A stretch of DNA of 64,000 nt from Cyanidiococcus yangmingshanensis (GCA_013995675.1 VWRR01000008.1:589085-653084); one strand, 5' to 3'. Numbered from the stretch's first letter, positions 48,352-59,008 are shown. Notes: generated from the sequence alone by a model not told the origin. A program made the numbers and translations.

Positions 48352-49410
48352 ATGACGAACAGCTCAAGCGAGTTGTCTCTGTGGGAACACCTAGTTGCTG
48401 GTGGTGGGGCGACACTCACGGCGGTCAGCGTTATGCACCCTCTGGACACGATTAAAATCTATATGCAGCGAGCGAGAATGGTCCCTGCTGGTGGCGGACC
48501 CATACTTCGTCTTAGCATGGCGGGCGCAGCACAAGAAATCTGGGCAAAACGTGGCCCCATGGGGCTCTACACGGGACTTGGGGCCAACCTCAGCGGACAG
48601 GTTCCTGCGGGGGCCATCAAGTTCGCGACCTACGAGAAGCTGAAGCGGCACGTTGTGCAACAGCGCTTGCCGGATGCTGCTCAGGGCTGGGGTGAGGTTG
48701 GATCCGCCGCGCTCGCCTTTTTGGCCTGTTCTCTTGTGCTGGTGCCCGGTGAGGTAGTAAAGAGTCGTCTCCAGGCAGGTTTGTATCCCAGCTTTCGGGA
48801 AGCGCTTCTCCGCATTTTAGAGCAGGATGGTATTACGGGACTTTATGCAGGATACTGGGCGACAGTTACTCGCGACGTGCCGTACACCATGCTGGAATTC
48901 GGTCTGTATGAACAGTTTAAGCGGGCATGTCAGTGGTCGGTGCAACGCGATCGTCTGCACTCTTCAGAGGAATGGGCAATGGGAGGCCTCGCTGGTGGTG
49001 TCACCGGCTGGTGTACGACCCCATTGGACGTTATCAAGACGAAGCTGATGACCTGTTCACGGTCACAGTATCATGGGTACTTGGATGTTGTTCGCGATGT
49101 GTGGCAACGCGAACGTCTTGGGGGTTTCTTCACTGGCGGTCTCGCCCGAGTTCTTTGGCTGGTGCCTTTCACGGCTGTGTTCTTTGGCAGTCATGAAATC
49201 ATCAAGCGATTTCTGCAATCACAGCGGGCAAGGAGCAAATCGCTCGTCACCGATTGCTGGTTCTGGGGGCGCTACGGGCAAGCTGCGACACTGGCCAAGT
49301 GTACTTCGGGGAAGCCTCATCTCCACCGGCTTACGCCTCGTAAGCAATGGGGTATGCAGTGCAGGCGTCATAGCGCTAGCCTTTATGGTCGTCGCATCCG
49401 ACTAAGTTGA
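48352..49410 (+). CDS. mitochondrial carrier family protein, S-adenosylmethionine carrier-like
   Basis: This inner-membrane antiporter should have six helices in three repeats. The ATG is at 48352 (352 residues). Each repeat has its PX[DE]XX[KR] signature: HPLDTIKIYMQ near residue 29, VPGEVVKSRLQAG near 132 and TPLDVIKTKLM near 223. Repeat two (GLYAGYWATVTRDVPYTMLE) and repeat three (GGLARVLWLVPFTAVFFGSH) resemble plant SAM carriers, which import S-adenosylmethionine into plastids and mitochondria for methylation. Substrate is inferred by family resemblance only. The last about 60 residues after EIIKRFL are Arg/Cys-rich and atypical. Another frame there ends in a hydrophobic stretch, so a late frame change is possible. 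No presequence is needed for this family. Confidence 0.85.
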   Translation: MTNSSSELSLWEHLVAGGGATLTAVSVMHPLDTIKIYMQRARMVPAGGGPILRLSMAGAAQEIWAKRGPMGLYTGLGANLSGQVPAGAIKFATYEKLKRHVVQQRLPDAAQGWGEVGSAALAFLACSLVLVPGEVVKSRLQAGLYPSFREALLRILEQDGITGLYAGYWATVTRDVPYTMLEFGLYEQFKRACQWSVQRDRLHSSEEWAMGGLAGGVTGWCTTPLDVIKTKLMTCSRSQYHGYLDVVRDVWQRERLGGFFTGGLARVLWLVPFTAVFFGSHEIIKRFLQSQRARSKSLVTDCWFWGRYGQAATLAKCTSGKPHLHRLTPRKQWGMQCRRHSASLYGRRIRLS

Positions 49411-49628
49411 TGAACGTGCTGTTCACGACCACGACTCGAGCTGAATCGCTCACAACAGCTGCAGGGCACGTCTGATACTGCGAATACTCATGGCTGTGCT
49501 TGGCTTGGTCAAGTTAAAAGCTGGATAGGCACGGACACGCTTCCTTCAATCAACTAGAGTTTTTTACCGCAGCATAGCGAACTCGACAAGAACGGCGCTG
49601 TGCTAGGAGACTCGGTAACGTGAACTCT

Positions 49629-51749
49629 TTATCCGTCAACGGAATTCGACTTGTCATCCATTGATTGCCAGGTTGGCCCCCACATTGGTGTCCGTATATC
49701 GGTGCCCGACCAGCAAGGCGGCTCCCATATTGAATGCTCGTTGGGTTGCGTGTCAGGCCAGTAGTCGTGAGCTCGCGGTGTGACAGGCTCCGCCGGGGAT
49801 ACCGATGACGTCATTTCGTTTCGTGGTCCATCCTTTTCGATCTGAACATTCTTCACGCCAATGCGCGCAAAGGCATCGGTCAGCTGAGCGTATATATCGT
49901 CTGTTGAGCTCCTGCTCAGACCGGGAAGGGATGCAGCATTCGCGGACGATACCCAGTGTAATGCGGGAGAGTCATTCGGAAGCGACGCGTGCATCGCTTG
50001 ATTCACTGTCCGCTCGCCGATGGCTCCAAAGAGTGTCCCCGCTGTACGTTGCCGGATTCGACCAGTCTGCTGAATGACCGGATCCCAGGGGATCGGATCC
50101 CTCCCAAGGCTGTTTTGTACCGAGATAGCGGGAGAGGTCGAACGCTGCATCGCTTGCCCTTCTTTCGCATTCAAAGTTTCTAACTCAGTCAATGGTGCTG
50201 CTGGTTTCAACTCAGCACCTGGTGCGCGACAAAAGCGTGCTTGTCGCGGATGAGGGTCTCGTCTAGAGACTGGACTCACCTCTGGATCTACTCTAGGATC
50301 CATCTGTATCAAGCTTGAGATGTTATCTGTGTCGAGCCACCCCAGCGCAGAGAACTCGACGTCTCCTGCCGAAAGAGGTTCTTGTAACTGTTCGAGTTTC
50401 GATGCAGCCTCGTAGATGTCTGTAACTGGTTCCGTATTGAAAACATTTCCCGACTCAGATCCCGCATCTAAAGCGAGGTGACTTTTCGAGCCTGATTGAG
50501 CACCCGCTGCGTTTTTTTGGGAGCGACAGAGAGAAGAGAACGCATGCAGAGGGGGTGGCGGCCCATACCTACTCTGAAGAAACGACTCGCGGGAGATTGC
50601 GTCTGAATCTGGAACAAATTCGTGCTTGTACAAGCAGTTGGGGTCGGCGCACTGTTTTCGAGTCGGAGCCTGTGGTCCTCTAGCGGCTTTTTTAGCCCGA
50701 CCTGTTGAATTCAAGGACTGAGCCGCAGCGCTGACCGCGTTGTTACTATCCACCCTGCTCAAATCAATCGGTGATGATAGAGTGTACGGGGCAACCGCTC
50801 GCTGCTCGTGATCTGCTTGCTTTTGTTTCCATTCCAAGTACGCTTTCAGATAGCGCTCACATGACTGGACAAAGGCCTCACAGTAGCGAACCGTCGCTCG
50901 AGCTACATGAACCTCTCGGCCGTGCCACCGGGCGCCGTCTAGGAGATGGATCGCTCGAGTGGCTGCCGCCTCTTCCTCATATTCGATATACACACCGGTA
51001 CCGTCCACGAGTAAGACTCGCCGAATCGTGCCCGTTCTTCCGAACATGTCTGGACGCCGAATAATACGCTCAGACCAGAGCGACGGAGGCAGACCACGAA
51101 CGCATATCAGGTCTCGTTTGATAATAAACGTCTGGCGCATCGTACGAATCCGCTTTAGCAGGAGGTACTCCTTCTGCTCTTGGCGCTCCTTTTGCAGGCG
51201 TTCTTGGCGAAGCTGTCGGTCTCGAAACCGCCTCGCTAGTTCACGCGCACGCTCTTCTTCTGCCAATTGTGCAGCCGTCAACTCTTTTCGCAACTGGAAT
51301 CGTTGCTCGTCATAGGGGGTTCGGCACGCTGGGCAGCGCGGAGTCTGGCCAGGTTCGCAGTCCGTGCGAAGGCGATTCAAACACCAAAGACACACTTGGT
51401 ACCCACAAACGCACGGCTTGAGGGCTCTTTCAGCAGCATCAAGAACCTCCAAACAGAGTGGACACTCAGAGCTCTCGCTCGAGGCCACCTGGCGACCGTC
51501 CGCCGGCTCACGGACGTTTGTCGAACGCTCACCCTGGGCGCGACGAGCTCGTCCGCTTTTTGAGCGCTCGATAGCCTGCTGTCCTCGTTGCGGAGCGCCC
51601 CGTGACCCGTTCGCTGGAGCGTCCGCTTTCCCTGTGGGAGCCTGGTGCCGCCGCTTCGGGACCGAAAAGCCTTTCGGGTGGCCCTCGTCAACGCCAGTAG
51701 AAACCCCGCTCACAACGCCTATAACAACCTCTTGCGACTCCTTTTCCAT
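49629..51749 (-). CDS. NOT4-type RING E3 ubiquitin ligase of the CCR4-NOT complex
   Basis: NOT4 ubiquitinates stalled-ribosome and other targets and joins the CCR4-NOT deadenylase. The ATG is at 51749 (706 residues; a TTG one codon upstream was rejected). The N terminus is basic and disordered. The C4C4 RING lies at about residues 95-140 (CPLCLEVLD, CGYQVCLWC, CPACRTPY). A charged coiled coil (EERARELARRFRDRQLRQER) follows. The RRM lies at about 210-285 (LICVRGLPPSLW, GVYIEYEEEAAATRAI). The CCCH element typical after the RRM is split: YCEAFVQ lies right after the RRM and CADPNCLYKHE comes about 65 residues later, so a Ser/Ala-rich insertion separates its ligands. The C-terminal 300 residues are low-complexity, as in the family. 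Confidence 0.93.
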   Translation of the reverse strand: MEKESQEVVIGVVSGVSTGVDEGHPKGFSVPKRRHQAPTGKADAPANGSRGAPQRGQQAIERSKSGRARRAQGERSTNVREPADGRQVASSESSECPLCLEVLDAAERALKPCVCGYQVCLWCLNRLRTDCEPGQTPRCPACRTPYDEQRFQLRKELTAAQLAEEERARELARRFRDRQLRQERLQKERQEQKEYLLLKRIRTMRQTFIIKRDLICVRGLPPSLWSERIIRRPDMFGRTGTIRRVLLVDGTGVYIEYEEEAAATRAIHLLDGARWHGREVHVARATVRYCEAFVQSCERYLKAYLEWKQKQADHEQRAVAPYTLSSPIDLSRVDSNNAVSAAAQSLNSTGRAKKAARGPQAPTRKQCADPNCLYKHEFVPDSDAISRESFLQSRYGPPPPLHAFSSLCRSQKNAAGAQSGSKSHLALDAGSESGNVFNTEPVTDIYEAASKLEQLQEPLSAGDVEFSALGWLDTDNISSLIQMDPRVDPEVSPVSRRDPHPRQARFCRAPGAELKPAAPLTELETLNAKEGQAMQRSTSPAISVQNSLGRDPIPWDPVIQQTGRIRQRTAGTLFGAIGERTVNQAMHASLPNDSPALHWVSSANAASLPGLSRSSTDDIYAQLTDAFARIGVKNVQIEKDGPRNEMTSSVSPAEPVTPRAHDYWPDTQPNEHSIWEPPCWSGTDIRTPMWGPTWQSMDDKSNSVDG

Positions 51750-52088
51750 CAAGGCGTGTCCAAGGGGCGCAGCAAAAAAGCGTCGCTTTCAGACAACTCC
51801 TCAGCGTCGCTGAAGAAACCGCAAAGAAACTTACGTCGCTCGGTGCGGAAACGAAGAGCGTCTAACAGTGTGGACGAGGCAAGCCCTAGGCAATTGTCCG
51901 CACGAGCTTTGTTCGAGCTGTCCTTTAGATATAGTTTTTTATACTACTGTTCCATAATGTCTTTATGGTAGCGGTGGGGCATGCGACCTGAAATTTCTCG
52001 TCGAAAAGATCATCGTACGAGTGCCGTTGCGAGCAGCACGCAGAGGAGATTTGGTTCCGCACCTCTTTGATCGATATCGTATGTTCTC
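51750..52088. promoter_or_regulatory. short divergent promoter region between NOT4 and the WNK-like kinase
   Basis: These 339 bases lie between two outward-facing ATGs. The centre (about 51920-51960) is AT-rich (tagttttttatactac), a possible core promoter zone. No specific factor site could be assigned. Confidence 0.45.
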
Positions 52089-53948
52089 ATGAATCGAAAG
52101 TTGAGACCTGCCATTGCTTCGATTACGATATGTTTGGTTTTGTCAGTAGTGTACCTCCTAGGCGTGCCGCTACTCGAACAGTTTGCACACGAGCACGGCC
52201 GCGTGCGTTCGTTGGGGTTTTGGCCTATAGGACGATGTCTTTGCTCCTGCAAGTATAGGGCTGATCTTCGCGACACTCGGAGCCGAACGCAACGTTACGT
52301 GACGGCGGCATGGCTGGCTGGCTTGCGCTTCTGGGTAGGACTTTTTCAGGCACCTGGAAAACACAACCCGGCTGTACCGGCCAAGCCGAGCCACTACGAG
52401 AGGCGTGTTTGGGACTCTGACGTTTCCACGCAGGCGATCAGTTTGTCGGAGGTACGCAACGCTTGTTTCGGAAAACGGTTTCTGTCAGCCGGAAAAAGGT
52501 CGCGAGGGGGCGGATCTCCACACCGCGCAGCTGCTCCACTCATTGCACTTCAGGGAATGCTCGATGATAAGGATGCCTCTATTGCGACTACGCGGATACC
52601 GCCAGTCAGTGAAGTACTAGAAGAGTCAGAAGTTCTTGAATCACAGGAGTCGCACGTGCCGAATCTTCATGCCGACGTAAATGTTCCATTGACCGAGGAA
52701 TCGATCGATAGCAAACTCCTCGAAGCTTGTGGGAGCAGCATGGCGGGGTGGTCGATCTGGGATGTACCGCGGAAATTGGAACAGCATTTCTCCGCAAGCC
52801 TGCAATATGATATGGTTCTTGCGAGCGTCAGAGCCAGTGCGGAGCGCGCTAAGAGAAGCCTCTTCCATGGATCGAGAGGTGGTACGGATCGCGCTCAACC
52901 TAACTCTGACCAGAAGTTTGCACAGTCTGAAAAGTTTGAGTCCTCTCACTTTGACAGCTTATTCAGCAGGGCAGTTGATCGGCTCAGCTGCGCTGCGAGC
53001 TCGGCAGCGGAGCAGACAGACACGATTCTTTCCAAAGTTGAGCATTGGGGCGCTGTCGTCGTGCGCGAATGGCTCCGGCGCTTGGTGTTTCCCACTACAG
53101 TTGTCTCGCCAAGTGGGCGCTTTCGCCGCACTGCAGAGTTGGCTGCATGGGGTTCTACGCGGGACGTTTATTTTGCATTCGATATGCGATCGGGTGCGCG
53201 CGTATGCTGGTTTGAAAAACTCGCAGAGAACTCTGAGCGACGCTCAGAAAAGTGTCTTCAGCGACATTTGGATTTGCTGCGATCGTTGGAACATCCGCGC
53301 ATTCTTCGCTTGCTCGAAGGCTGGATTGAGCGCGATATATTTGGCTGCGCAGTAGATAGCCGCTACATCACACCCTGGTTGGCAGGAGGAGACCTGGCTG
53401 GCAACCTTCGACGCATGGGTCCCGTTCCCCTAGAACTTGTTTACCGTTGGGGCGCTCAGATACTTGAGGCTGTGGTTTTCATGCATTCGCGGTCACCGCC
53501 CATCGTCCATCGAGATCTGAAACCTGAAAATATTCTGATTGATCATCGAACAGGTGAGATCATCCTGGCAGATTTTCACCGCAGCGAACGACTTGGGGAG
53601 CTTGATCCCTGTGTTGAGGCGTCTCATGGAACCCCGGAATACATGCCGCCGGAGTTGTTTGAAGGAATCACGACGGTCAAGTCCGACGTCTACGCTTATG
53701 GAATGACACTGTTGCATATTCTGACGCTTGAGAAGCCGTACAGCGAATGCTCCTCTTGGAATGAAATCGCCGAGCGTGTTCTCGCTGGATCGCCTCCGGA
53801 ATCTTTGGAGCGGATCCCTCCAGGCAACCTACGGGATATTATCGTGGAGTGTTTGCAGCCCGCCGAGAGACGACCATCCTCATTCGAGTTGCTGGAGCGT
53901 TTCCGCGGCTGGGCCCTGAATGAATCCGTCAAAATGGCTGAAACGTAG
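52089..53948 (+). CDS. membrane-anchored WNK-like protein kinase with an atypical ATP-binding lysine
   Basis: The 619-residue protein starts at the ATG at 52089 with a signal-anchor (IASITICLVLSVVYLLGVPL). About 300 residues without a recognised domain follow. The kinase domain starts near residue 345. Its glycine-rich loop is degenerate (AWGSTRDVYFAFD). Strand 3 reads VCWFEKL, the WNK pattern (VAWCEL) with Cys instead of the usual Lys. WNKs compensate with a Lys in strand 2, but here that position is Arg (STRDVY). HRDLKPENILI (near 473) is intact. DFG is DFH, and GTPEYMPPELFEG matches the WNK activation segment (GTPEFMAPELYEE). YAYGMTLLHILTLEKPYSEC is also WNK-like. It may be an unusual active kinase or a pseudokinase. 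Whether the kinase faces the cytosol depends on anchor topology. Confidence 0.85.
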   Translation: MNRKLRPAIASITICLVLSVVYLLGVPLLEQFAHEHGRVRSLGFWPIGRCLCSCKYRADLRDTRSRTQRYVTAAWLAGLRFWVGLFQAPGKHNPAVPAKPSHYERRVWDSDVSTQAISLSEVRNACFGKRFLSAGKRSRGGGSPHRAAAPLIALQGMLDDKDASIATTRIPPVSEVLEESEVLESQESHVPNLHADVNVPLTEESIDSKLLEACGSSMAGWSIWDVPRKLEQHFSASLQYDMVLASVRASAERAKRSLFHGSRGGTDRAQPNSDQKFAQSEKFESSHFDSLFSRAVDRLSCAASSAAEQTDTILSKVEHWGAVVVREWLRRLVFPTTVVSPSGRFRRTAELAAWGSTRDVYFAFDMRSGARVCWFEKLAENSERRSEKCLQRHLDLLRSLEHPRILRLLEGWIERDIFGCAVDSRYITPWLAGGDLAGNLRRMGPVPLELVYRWGAQILEAVVFMHSRSPPIVHRDLKPENILIDHRTGEIILADFHRSERLGELDPCVEASHGTPEYMPPELFEGITTVKSDVYAYGMTLLHILTLEKPYSECSSWNEIAERVLAGSPPESLERIPPGNLRDIIVECLQPAERRPSSFELLERFRGWALNESVKMAET

Positions 53949-55413
53949 TCGATAGTGCGATCTATGCGAGTCTCCTGCGCCAGATCATAAATAAAGGATT
54001 CACCTTTCAGAGTCGAACAGGCGCCTGAGAAGCGAACCATCTACCGCACTAGAGTCGGTAAAGAGATGTGCCAGAGCTTAAAGATATCGATTCCGCTGCT
54101 CGATATCCTCAGGCGAGCGACCCTCTCGGGGGAGTACTTTCACTGAGGGCATGTAGATTCCGAATCTTTTGGAGTCGATGCTGCCCTCAAAGAACGATTG
54201 GTTGACTTAGAGACCAAGCAGCGCAGCAGGATCTTTTCGAGGTTGGAAATGTGGGGCTAGGATTCGGAAGCGTTGGAGAGAGCCAAAATGTTCTTACTTT
54301 TATCTAAATTTCAGGAAAGAAAGCAACACTGTTGCCAGCAGTAACCAAAACAAAAGGGCGGTTGCTTTATTGGCAATGAAACCCTGGAGGTATCAGCCCG
54401 AAATTTAGGGAAAATTCTTCAAATAAGAACCAGATAGGCATTTTGGCGATGCCGGAGGACGGCTGTAGAGGATCTTGCAGCGGCCAGATAGTCTCTAGAC
54501 ATCTGATAAACGCATTCGTAAGACCTTGTTGAAATAGAGTTCAGCGATTGAACAAGGTCAGCTCGCATCTTCGAGTCGGCCTTTGCAAGAGTTCTAGAGA
54601 GATTCTTCGAGTCAAACCGAAAAGAAGATGAGATTTTCGAGATGCGAACCTTACGGTCTGGTAGTATCTCGAAGTCTGGGATGAATCAGCCAGCGAGAGG
54701 GCATGTCAATCAATACAGCAAGCACTGATTACGGAACGATATTTGGGTAAAGACCTTGTGTCCTACTCTGAGGAAAATGCCCTCAATCGCCCAACGCCTC
54801 TATAGAATGCCCCAGAAAATGGATATTGAGATCATTACTATGAAGAACGATTTCGAGTTCGAGAATCGGAAGTACCAGAGTTGCGAGATCCCGCTACCGC
54901 CCTAATGACTCGGTCGCTTATCCGGTCTGTCGTGTTATTCAAAAATCCTTCTGGTCGGTAGCGAAGAATCGCAGGCACACAGAGGCCAGCTTCATGGCCC
55001 AGACAAGAGTCGAAAAGGAGTGATCTGGCGTCTTCGTTGATAATGAGCCACACACCAAAACGCTAAAATTTGAGATATCTACACGTTTCGCTCAGCAGCT
55101 TTGGGGAATTCCTTTTCCCAAGGTGCGGCGTCAGCAACCTTGAAGATATGAATACGTGCACAGCAAGACTTTGGTCAATTGCTTTTTCTGGTCTGTGATC
55201 GCTGGTATCTGATCGAGTATATCGAGATGCGAAAGCTCCGAAAGTACTTTTACGGTTTAGATCGAACAACATCCCTCCGTGTTGAGCGGGCCGGGCTTGG
55301 TTTATTTTCGCCGCCACGTGGCGCAAGCTGCGCGAACACGGGAGATCGCACACGTGTTGCGGTACGTCGCTACGAGCAACATGGTTTCCTGGTGCTCGCG
55401 CTCTCATTAGAAC
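53949..55413. other. 1.46-kb gene-free region
   Basis: Reading frames are short in all six frames from about 54050 to 54830, and the composition becomes purine-rich and AT-richer than upstream. I looked for snRNA or tRNA signatures without success. This is where gene density begins to fall towards the chromosome end. Confidence 0.5.
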
Positions 55414-56019
55414 ATGTTCGAGCGTGGACTCGTTCTGTTAGCTTTGCTGCTTGCTTTTGGGGCTTGCTCGGTTGGAGCGCTCTCTGGAAATGCAACTGAG
55501 AGAACTTGTTTTTATGTGTGCGAGGGTTATGGTGGTGCACACAGCATGAGCGTGTCCAACTGCCTTGGTCAGTGCAACCCGAGCTCGTTTTGTCGCAACA
55601 GTCGCAGTTTCCTGTCCATGTGCAACGACCCATCTGGGGCGTCCGTTGCCGTAGTGCGAGGGTTTCTGTCTCCGAGGTACTCTTACCGCACATCCCACTG
55701 CTTTCCTTCAGTTTTCGTTCAAGCTATTGTTGAAGAGAGCGTTACCCTGCTTCGTATCTGCGAGAGGCAGTGCTGTTCAGCACGAGGTGTTACGACCGGT
55801 ACGTCTGGGCCGATCAGGATTGGTGGCATGACGATAAGCGCGATCGCATCATCCGAGATGGGATTGTCGGGTGGGTGTGGCACTTTAGATGGTTTAATAG
55901 TAGCAGAGGCAAACGACGTATCCATTAACGGACATACTTTGCCCTTCTACACCGTCGTTCTGATTTCGCAGAGACAGGGGTTTTTCTGCACGTACGAAAT
56001 TGATGTGACAATTGGATAG
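55414..56019 (+). CDS. small secreted cysteine-rich protein, unknown function
   Basis: The frame has 201 codons with the ATG at 55414. A strong signal peptide opens it (MFERGLVLLALLLAFGACSV), with probable cleavage near residues 20-24. The mature part holds about 13 cysteines in two clusters (TCFYVCEG, NCLGQCNPSSFCRN, SMCNDP; then RICERQCCSARG), two single ones later (GGCGT, FFCTYE), and a possible N-glycosylation site (GNATE). No transmembrane helix follows. The disulphide-rich composition suggests an extracellular or cell-surface role, but I recognise no family. It is the last convincing gene before the subtelomeric repeats, a location where lineage-specific secreted families are common. 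Confidence 0.7.
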   Translation: MFERGLVLLALLLAFGACSVGALSGNATERTCFYVCEGYGGAHSMSVSNCLGQCNPSSFCRNSRSFLSMCNDPSGASVAVVRGFLSPRYSYRTSHCFPSVFVQAIVEESVTLLRICERQCCSARGVTTGTSGPIRIGGMTISAIASSEMGLSGGCGTLDGLIVAEANDVSINGHTLPFYTVVLISQRQGFFCTYEIDVTIG

Positions 56020-57084
56020 ATGAAAATTTGCGAACAAGGCTCCGAAGCATTCGAGTTGATCTCTGATGTCTATTTGGCTAGGCCCAAGCGCACCGACCCC
56101 CAAACGAATCGTCGAAGAAGGTTCCCCTTTACATTGGGAGCCCCCATTCATTTTGAAAGCAGAATCATCATCCAAGAGCGTACTTTCCGAAGCAAGCAGC
56201 ATGCACCACAGATACACTCAATTTTAGATAAAGCCGGGGAGGGATGGAGTACATTTTTGAGGGCCCCAATCTAGTCCTATGAATGTCCGTTGGAGCTGCT
56301 GTTAGTGCTCATGGAGAGGCGGCGTCGACGGTAACCGTTCCCCAGCAGATTCGAAGTGTGGGCTTGACATGTAACCTGAGACATGAATCAGAGCTTCCGT
56401 TGCAGCGCTCCCATTCCAAACTCTTCGTATGGACCAGAATATAGTGAGTTCATTCTCGAGGTCGCTATTCCCGGTGCATCGATGATGCCATGAATTTAAA
56501 GTGTCCGATGGGAAAAATTCCGCACCCTGTTCTAAGCACTAGCATTGATTCGACGTCAGCTAGTCAAAAGCGCTCTTATCGTCTTGGTCTGAGGTGGTTT
56601 CGGCTTTTTCTTGAGACCAGGGTCTACGCTTTTGGTGGTACTCAGAACACTCGACATTACGAAGATGTGCAGAGGCACGCCTCGGGGCCTCCGGTGCCAC
56701 CTGCGACAGTACCGAGAGGGTTGTGCTGACTCCAGGGCTGGTTGCTGTCTTGGCTATGAGGACGCTTTGTTTGCTGATTCGAAGAATTTATTCTCCTGTT
56801 TTCGTTTCGGCGACATAGCTTTCCTGTGTTTGAATAGAAGAGCCCCGATTGCATTTTCATGGATGTTGCAAATTGTAAGAGCGAACCTCTGATCAGGCCC
56901 CACTGGGGGCAGGCACTCGAAAACGAGACGGGCTAGCAATGTGGCGAAGTGTTTCAATAGAGGGGAGCGCACCCAATGCTAGAGTAGCGCTTGTTGCGAC
57001 GGGTCCGAGCAGCTGCTGCTTTCGGGTGTCTCTCCTGTCAAGAACAGTCGTTATATCTGGCTAAGAAGCTGTTATTCAGTAATC
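56020..57084. other. subtelomere-proximal gene-free region
   Basis: About 1 kb has only short, overlapping frames (under 95 codons) and no domain. From about 57030 weak similarity to 61570-61640 begins to appear, announcing the duplicated element downstream. Confidence 0.5.
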
Positions 57085-57548
57085 AATGGTTTCGTCGTCG
57101 CAGATCGTCAAGTCACCATAGGCCCATCTCTAAAGTTCATGGCGCTGTCTTCATTTTTGGATCGATCCTGGCACGCGCCATTACCAATGCCGGAAACGTC
57201 GCCCTATGGTGTATCACCTGGATACGAGATCCATGATGCTCGTATGGTGACTGCTGGCGTTGGCGCCCCTCGGCTGGAGTGCGCGCCGTGTCCGTCTGTC
57301 TGTCGTAGGACGCTGTGGCGCAGCAGGTTCTGTCTTGGGGAGCTATCTTGAGTTGCTGTCACGTTGATCTTGTGACGGTGTGCTGTCTCGTGGACGATAT
57401 CCCGCCGGCGCGCTGTACCGCCAAAGGCGGCGGCGCATCTCTGCTGGGGGCGGCGCATCGATTGCGCGTGCGAGCGTTCGCTGGCGATCGCTGGCGATCG
57501 CGTGCCGCGTCGCCGCGTCTGTCCATTTTCGGTCCGGCAAAAGCGTGC

Positions 57549-57594
57549 GTGCGCCTGCGCCTGCGCCTGCGCCTGCGCCTGCGCCTGCGCCTAG
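57549..57594. repeat. TGCGCC hexanucleotide microsatellite
   Basis: About seven units of tgcgcc end at a shared tgcgcctaggcattggcggg. The duplicate copy near 62322-62343 has only about three units, so the array has changed length since the duplication. Confidence 0.85.
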
Positions 57595-57682
57595 GCATTG
57601 GCGGGAAATGCGCGCCGCCCGCTGGATCTGTCGCGGCCAATTCTGTGCTGTCCAGTCCAGAAGTAGCCTGTGCTGTCCAGAT

Positions 57683-57802
57683 GTGTCTAGCTCCATCGAG
57701 ATCAGTCGAGTCCAGTCTAGTGGTGGCATGCTCTATCCAGGAATGTCTAGCTCCGTCGAGATCAGTCGAGTCCAGTCCAGTGGTGGCCCATGGTGTCGTA
57801 GA
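57683..57802. repeat. 60-bp direct repeat, two copies
   Basis: tgtctagctccatcgagatc (57683) recurs as tgtctagctccgtcgagatc (57743), and similarity continues through agtcgagtccagtc and agtggtgg. The 60-base spacing keeps any crossing frame in phase, which explains the repeated peptide-like pattern in the local open frame. The repeat is absent from the outer copy of the element. Confidence 0.8.
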
Positions 57803-58954
57803 TTGCCGGCCGACCGATGGTGACCGATGGTGTGCGATCGTGACCGTTTGTTCCTGCTCCGTGTCTCCAATGCCGAATTTTCGATCTCCAAGCGCCGGGG
57901 TGTTTGTTGTCTGCTCGTATGACAGAGTACTCGCCCGTGGCGATCCATGCCTGATATCGCTTGAGAACCATGGATTGATTGGAATGATGAACCGATGATT
58001 GTTTGACGAGTTCGTCAATAGATAGGTGAGTGTATGCGAAACAAAGACTTAAACGCCTCGCCGCTGGCGTGCCAAGGCTCGTCCCAGCGACTAGAAACGA
58101 AAGCAGCCCCAAGGCATCCCCGGCGGCGCCCTTGAATCGCGTGATGTGCGCCGCCTAGCTCGGGCGGGACGGCGGCGCGCTCAATCGCCGGAACGAATCG
58201 CATGGAGCGCGTCGCGGCCGGCGCCAGCGGACCCACCAAAAAAATCGAGTCGATCTGGGTGCGCTCTGATCGTCGGCGCCAGCAGGTGGTGACCTATCGA
58301 GTCGGGTATCCGTTGATCCGCGGCGATAAATGAATCTGGAAGCGATCAGATTCGGCAGCGTGCGCGAGCGCCGTGTCCGTAGCAAAGCCCCACGGCAGCG
58401 AACGATCGATAGGGACAGAGGTCACCAGCAGAGCGCTGAGAAAGAGCGAACGCACAAGGATACCCAAAGTAAGAAGCAGGCTACTGGTAAGGAACAAGAC
58501 AGCTATCGTTGCCCAAGATGAAACCCAAAGCTACAAAACCAACCACCGCTCGCAGCAACCGTAAACAAAAAACTGCTGACCATTTCAGACTGGAGCAAAT
58601 ACACCATCCCGATCGATAAAAACTACCCGAGTCATGGCAAAGGTAACGGCCAAAAAAGGAAAACTAAACCTAAATAAGTGCCAGTGACAGCAGCCCAACA
58701 GAGCACAAAAAGAGGAGAAAACCGATCTTGGCGCGAAGAAAAAAGGTAAAGAAGCGATCCGAAAAAAAGACGATGCGATGTGATAGCCTAAAACTGGTAA
58801 GAGAAAGCGAAGCAGAAAATCCACAGAACGATCCATGATGCACAGGGCGCAGAGCCAATGCTCGATCTGACCAGCGCCATCATTGCAAGTCTGCTGATAC
58901 GGGGACAAGGTGGAATGAGACAACTGAGCGGAACCTGTGGACTATGTGAACTAG

Positions 58955-59008
58955 GGGTGAATGTGGTGAATGTGGTGAATGGGGGAACGAGGTGAATGGG
59001 GGGAATGG
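58955..59008 (+). repeat. degenerate interstitial telomere-like tract
   Basis: Repeated gaatgtggtgaatgtggtga passes into gaatgggggaac, gtgaatggggg and gaatgggag. These are variants of the terminal AATGGGGGG unit, with the G-rich strand in the same orientation as the real telomere. It sits at the distal end of the internal subtelomeric element. Confidence 0.75.

Noticed and set aside
57315-57998. 227-codon frame rich in Arg/Leu in the inner subtelomeric element
   Set aside because: It is driven by the TGCGCC microsatellite and the 60-bp repeat. The matching frame in the terminal copy is different and shorter, so there is no sign of selection on a protein.
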